From contig NZ_JARRAE010000001.1 of NCBI RefSeq assembly GCF_030376605.1, positions 393,665 to 457,664 of the forward strand: a DNA stretch of 64,000 nt, written 5' to 3'. Below are positions 62,316 to 64,000 of this stretch, piece by piece; positions within the stretch are counted from its first letter, which is position 1; every line of letters starts with the position of its first letter. This DNA comes from Pseudochrobactrum sp. sp1633 (lineage in GTDB: Bacteria > Pseudomonadota > Alphaproteobacteria > Rhizobiales > Rhizobiaceae). The notes under the pieces were generated by a model. It made no database searches. It was not told the DNA's origin and saw only the letters and a list, made by a program, of their open reading frames with translations. The position numbers and the translations under genes were made by a program.

Positions 62316-63419
62316 ATGATTTTTTTTGTCAGGTCGTGCTTAGCTAGTTACGACTCTAGGATACATAAATATTTTCAATGCCTCCAAAATGCAGGACTAT
62401 CTTTTAAGTTTGTTGGCTGGAGGCGTGGTGACGATAATTATTCTCCGCAAAATGATGAGATCATCTATCTTTTGAATGGGCGTCTAGGAGGGGGCTGGCG
62501 AAATCTATATTCATTAATAAAATGGAATTTCTTTCTATTTTTTACACTCGTATCGCATAGGAAAGAAATAAAAATTGTTCATGTAGTTGATTTGGATTCC
62601 GCATTTGTCTGCAATGTTTTTTGTCGCATTTTTCGGAAAAAAATTATTTTTGATATATATGATAAGTACACAGCAGTGAGGAATATTTCTGGCATTGTTG
62701 GACGTATTGTTGACAGTATTGAGCTGTCAATTGCGAAGAGTGCGGATTTGACCATCTTGGCGGGCCTCACTCGCTATAGACAGTTAGGTTTGGATAAACT
62801 CCCATCCAATTTTATAGTACTGGAAAATGTACCCGCTACCCAAATTGCTAAAGAGATGATGCCGCAGAGTTTTGACAAAATACGACTTGGTTATTTTGGT
62901 GTACTAGAGCCATATCATCGTGGCTTAGAAGATTTAATGAGTGTGGTTTCGGTTAATCCTGATTTTGAACTACATGTGGCAGGTTATGGTGGTCTGCTAG
63001 ATGAAGTTAATAAATATGTTAAATCTTCTTCTAATATCCATTATCATGGAATACTTAATTCAAAAAATGGATTGAAATTAATGTCGGAAATGCATGTAAT
63101 TATTGGAATGTATTATTTAAGTGTTCCTAATCATTATTATGCATCACCCAATAAGTATTATGAACACCTTATGCTTGGAAGAGGGCTATTAACAACGCGA
63201 GGGACAAGCCCTGGCGAAGGGGTTCGCGAAAATGGTACTGGATGGGCTATTGCTGAAGGGCAGGAATCAATATCAGTTTGGTTGAAGCAATTAAATCCAG
63301 ATTCAATTAATGCAGCAGGTGAGGCGGCTCATGCTGTTTGGGTAAGGCAATATATTGATTATTTTCAAAAGAGTTATAATGAACTGTATTTAGTTAAGGT
63401 AAGAAGTATGTTGGCATGA
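62316..63419 (+). CDS. Glycosyltransferase, GT-B (GT4-like)
   Basis: This 367-aa protein has a Rossmann-like C-terminal half (KIRLGYFGVLEPYHRGLEDL, NIHYHGILNSKNGLKLMSEM, SPNKYYEHLMLGRGLLTTRG) typical of GT4-type enzymes; the usual ExE region is SPNKYYEHL. It is AT-rich compared with the prophage genes. It overlaps the next gene by ATGA. It probably builds a surface polysaccharide. Confidence 0.8.
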   Translation: MIFFVRSCLASYDSRIHKYFQCLQNAGLSFKFVGWRRGDDNYSPQNDEIIYLLNGRLGGGWRNLYSLIKWNFFLFFTLVSHRKEIKIVHVVDLDSAFVCNVFCRIFRKKIIFDIYDKYTAVRNISGIVGRIVDSIELSIAKSADLTILAGLTRYRQLGLDKLPSNFIVLENVPATQIAKEMMPQSFDKIRLGYFGVLEPYHRGLEDLMSVVSVNPDFELHVAGYGGLLDEVNKYVKSSSNIHYHGILNSKNGLKLMSEMHVIIGMYYLSVPNHYYASPNKYYEHLMLGRGLLTTRGTSPGEGVRENGTGWAIAEGQESISVWLKQLNPDSINAAGEAAHAVWVRQYIDYFQKSYNELYLVKVRSMLA

Positions 63420-64000
63420 GTGGCAATGGTGATATGACTGTAACTATTATTATGCCTGCGCATAATTCAATGACGACAATAAATAAAGCTATATCCTCTG
63501 TTGTTGAGCAAAGTTATTCGGATTGGAAACTTCTGATAATTGATGATTTATCTAAAGATAAAACCGTCCAAATTGTTGAGTCTTGGTGTGAGAGGGACGC
63601 ACGTATTCAGTTGATAAAGTTGTCAGCATGGTCGGGTGTTGCTGTTGCGAGAAATACTGGTTTGAATTTGGTTTCTAGTGATTATGTTGCATTTCTGGAT
63701 AGTGATGATTTCTGGAGTTCTGATAAACTACAAATCCAAATTAATTTTATTAAAAGAAGCAAAACACCAATAACTTTCTCGAGTTATTATAGAATTGATG
63801 AAAATGAAGAAATTATTGGCTTTATAAATGCGCCGAGTAAGGTTTCTTATATAGATTTATTGAAAAGTAATTTTATTGGTAACTCAACAGCTGTTTTGAA
63901 ATGGTCCTGTTTTCAGGATATTCGCTTTAAATCAGTAGGAAATGAAGACCATCTGTTTTGGTTGGAATGTTTGAGAAAGGTTAATGGATATGTTTTTTCT
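63416..64000 (+). CDS. Family 2 glycosyltransferase (cut by window end)
   Basis: The first 195 codons show a GT-A fold: VTIIMPAHNSMTTINKAISS, WKLLIIDDLSKDKTVQIVES, AVARNTGLNLVSSDYVAFLD and the DxD-like LDSDDFW. The donor and acceptor are unknown. Its ATG overlaps the stop of the previous glycosyltransferase. The gene continues beyond 64000. Confidence 0.85.
   Translation, partial: MSGNGDMTVTIIMPAHNSMTTINKAISSVVEQSYSDWKLLIIDDLSKDKTVQIVESWCERDARIQLIKLSAWSGVAVARNTGLNLVSSDYVAFLDSDDFWSSDKLQIQINFIKRSKTPITFSSYYRIDENEEIIGFINAPSKVSYIDLLKSNFIGNSTAVLKWSCFQDIRFKSVGNEDHLFWLECLRKVNGYVFS

Noticed and set aside
1..64000. Insertion sequences or transposases
   Set aside because: No transposase-like protein or IS-type terminal repeats with target duplications were recognised on either strand.

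Overview
The window looks like the chromosome of an alphaproteobacterium of the Hyphomicrobiales, most likely Brucellaceae-like. The grounds are the moderate GC content, the kdpFABCDE layout, the GapR (DUF2312) and DUF982 families, the lambda-order prophage with rhizobial-type early genes, and the tRNA-Cys/tRNA-Asn context. No 16S rRNA or species marker is present, so the genus is an inference.

Region 1 (1-18,700) is core chromosome. It holds a luciferase-like monooxygenase, an OsmC-family protein, a P1/DmpA-family peptidase, a D-amino-acid aminotransferase, a four-gene polar amino-acid ABC importer, an aldo/keto reductase, a complete high-affinity potassium uptake operon (kdpFABC with the sensor KdpD and regulator KdpE, plus two extra tiny membrane genes), two identical tRNA-Asn genes, a small membrane protein and tRNA-Cys.

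Region 2 (18,732-29,430) is a compact 10.7-kb element integrated in the anticodon/3' half of tRNA-Cys. It has a tyrosine integrase, an AlpA-like regulator, a seven-gene stop/start-coupled operon with a replication-initiator-like gene, a Nu1-like small terminase, its own tape measure protein on the opposite strand, an HTH protein, a prohead protease-major capsid fusion and a head-tail joining protein. It has no recognisable large terminase, portal, tail tube or lysis gene. The layout (int, alpA, rep, terS) is that of a phage-inducible island. I read it as a phage satellite carrying part of a particle-building kit, and it is the best candidate here for an undescribed system. The displaced tRNA-Cys 3' end lies at 29,415-29,458 and differs from the present one by compensated T-stem pairs.

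Region 3 (29,583 to at least 62,180) is a lambda-like prophage abutting the element. The leftward lysogeny arm has int, a DUF5131 protein, a small XRE protein and a CI-type S24 repressor with three operators. The rightward early genes are a Cro-position protein, a CII-like protein, GapR, a DnaA domain-IV protein and an O-like replication protein with an iteron origin inside it. A NusG paralogue follows, then a highly structured leader ending in an intrinsic terminator and a GGDEF diguanylate cyclase. The late genes follow lambda order: terS, A, W, B, C, scaffold, D, E, FI/FII-like, U, V, G/GT with a GGGAAAC frameshift site, H, and the tail tip. Four antisense moron-like genes sit in the tail module. 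A lysis cassette follows, with endolysin, Rz, nested Rz1 and an XhlA-like protein.

Region 4 (62,316-64,000) has two AT-rich glycosyltransferase genes, the second cut by the window end. No right attachment site is seen, so these may be prophage cargo (surface-modifying lysogenic conversion).
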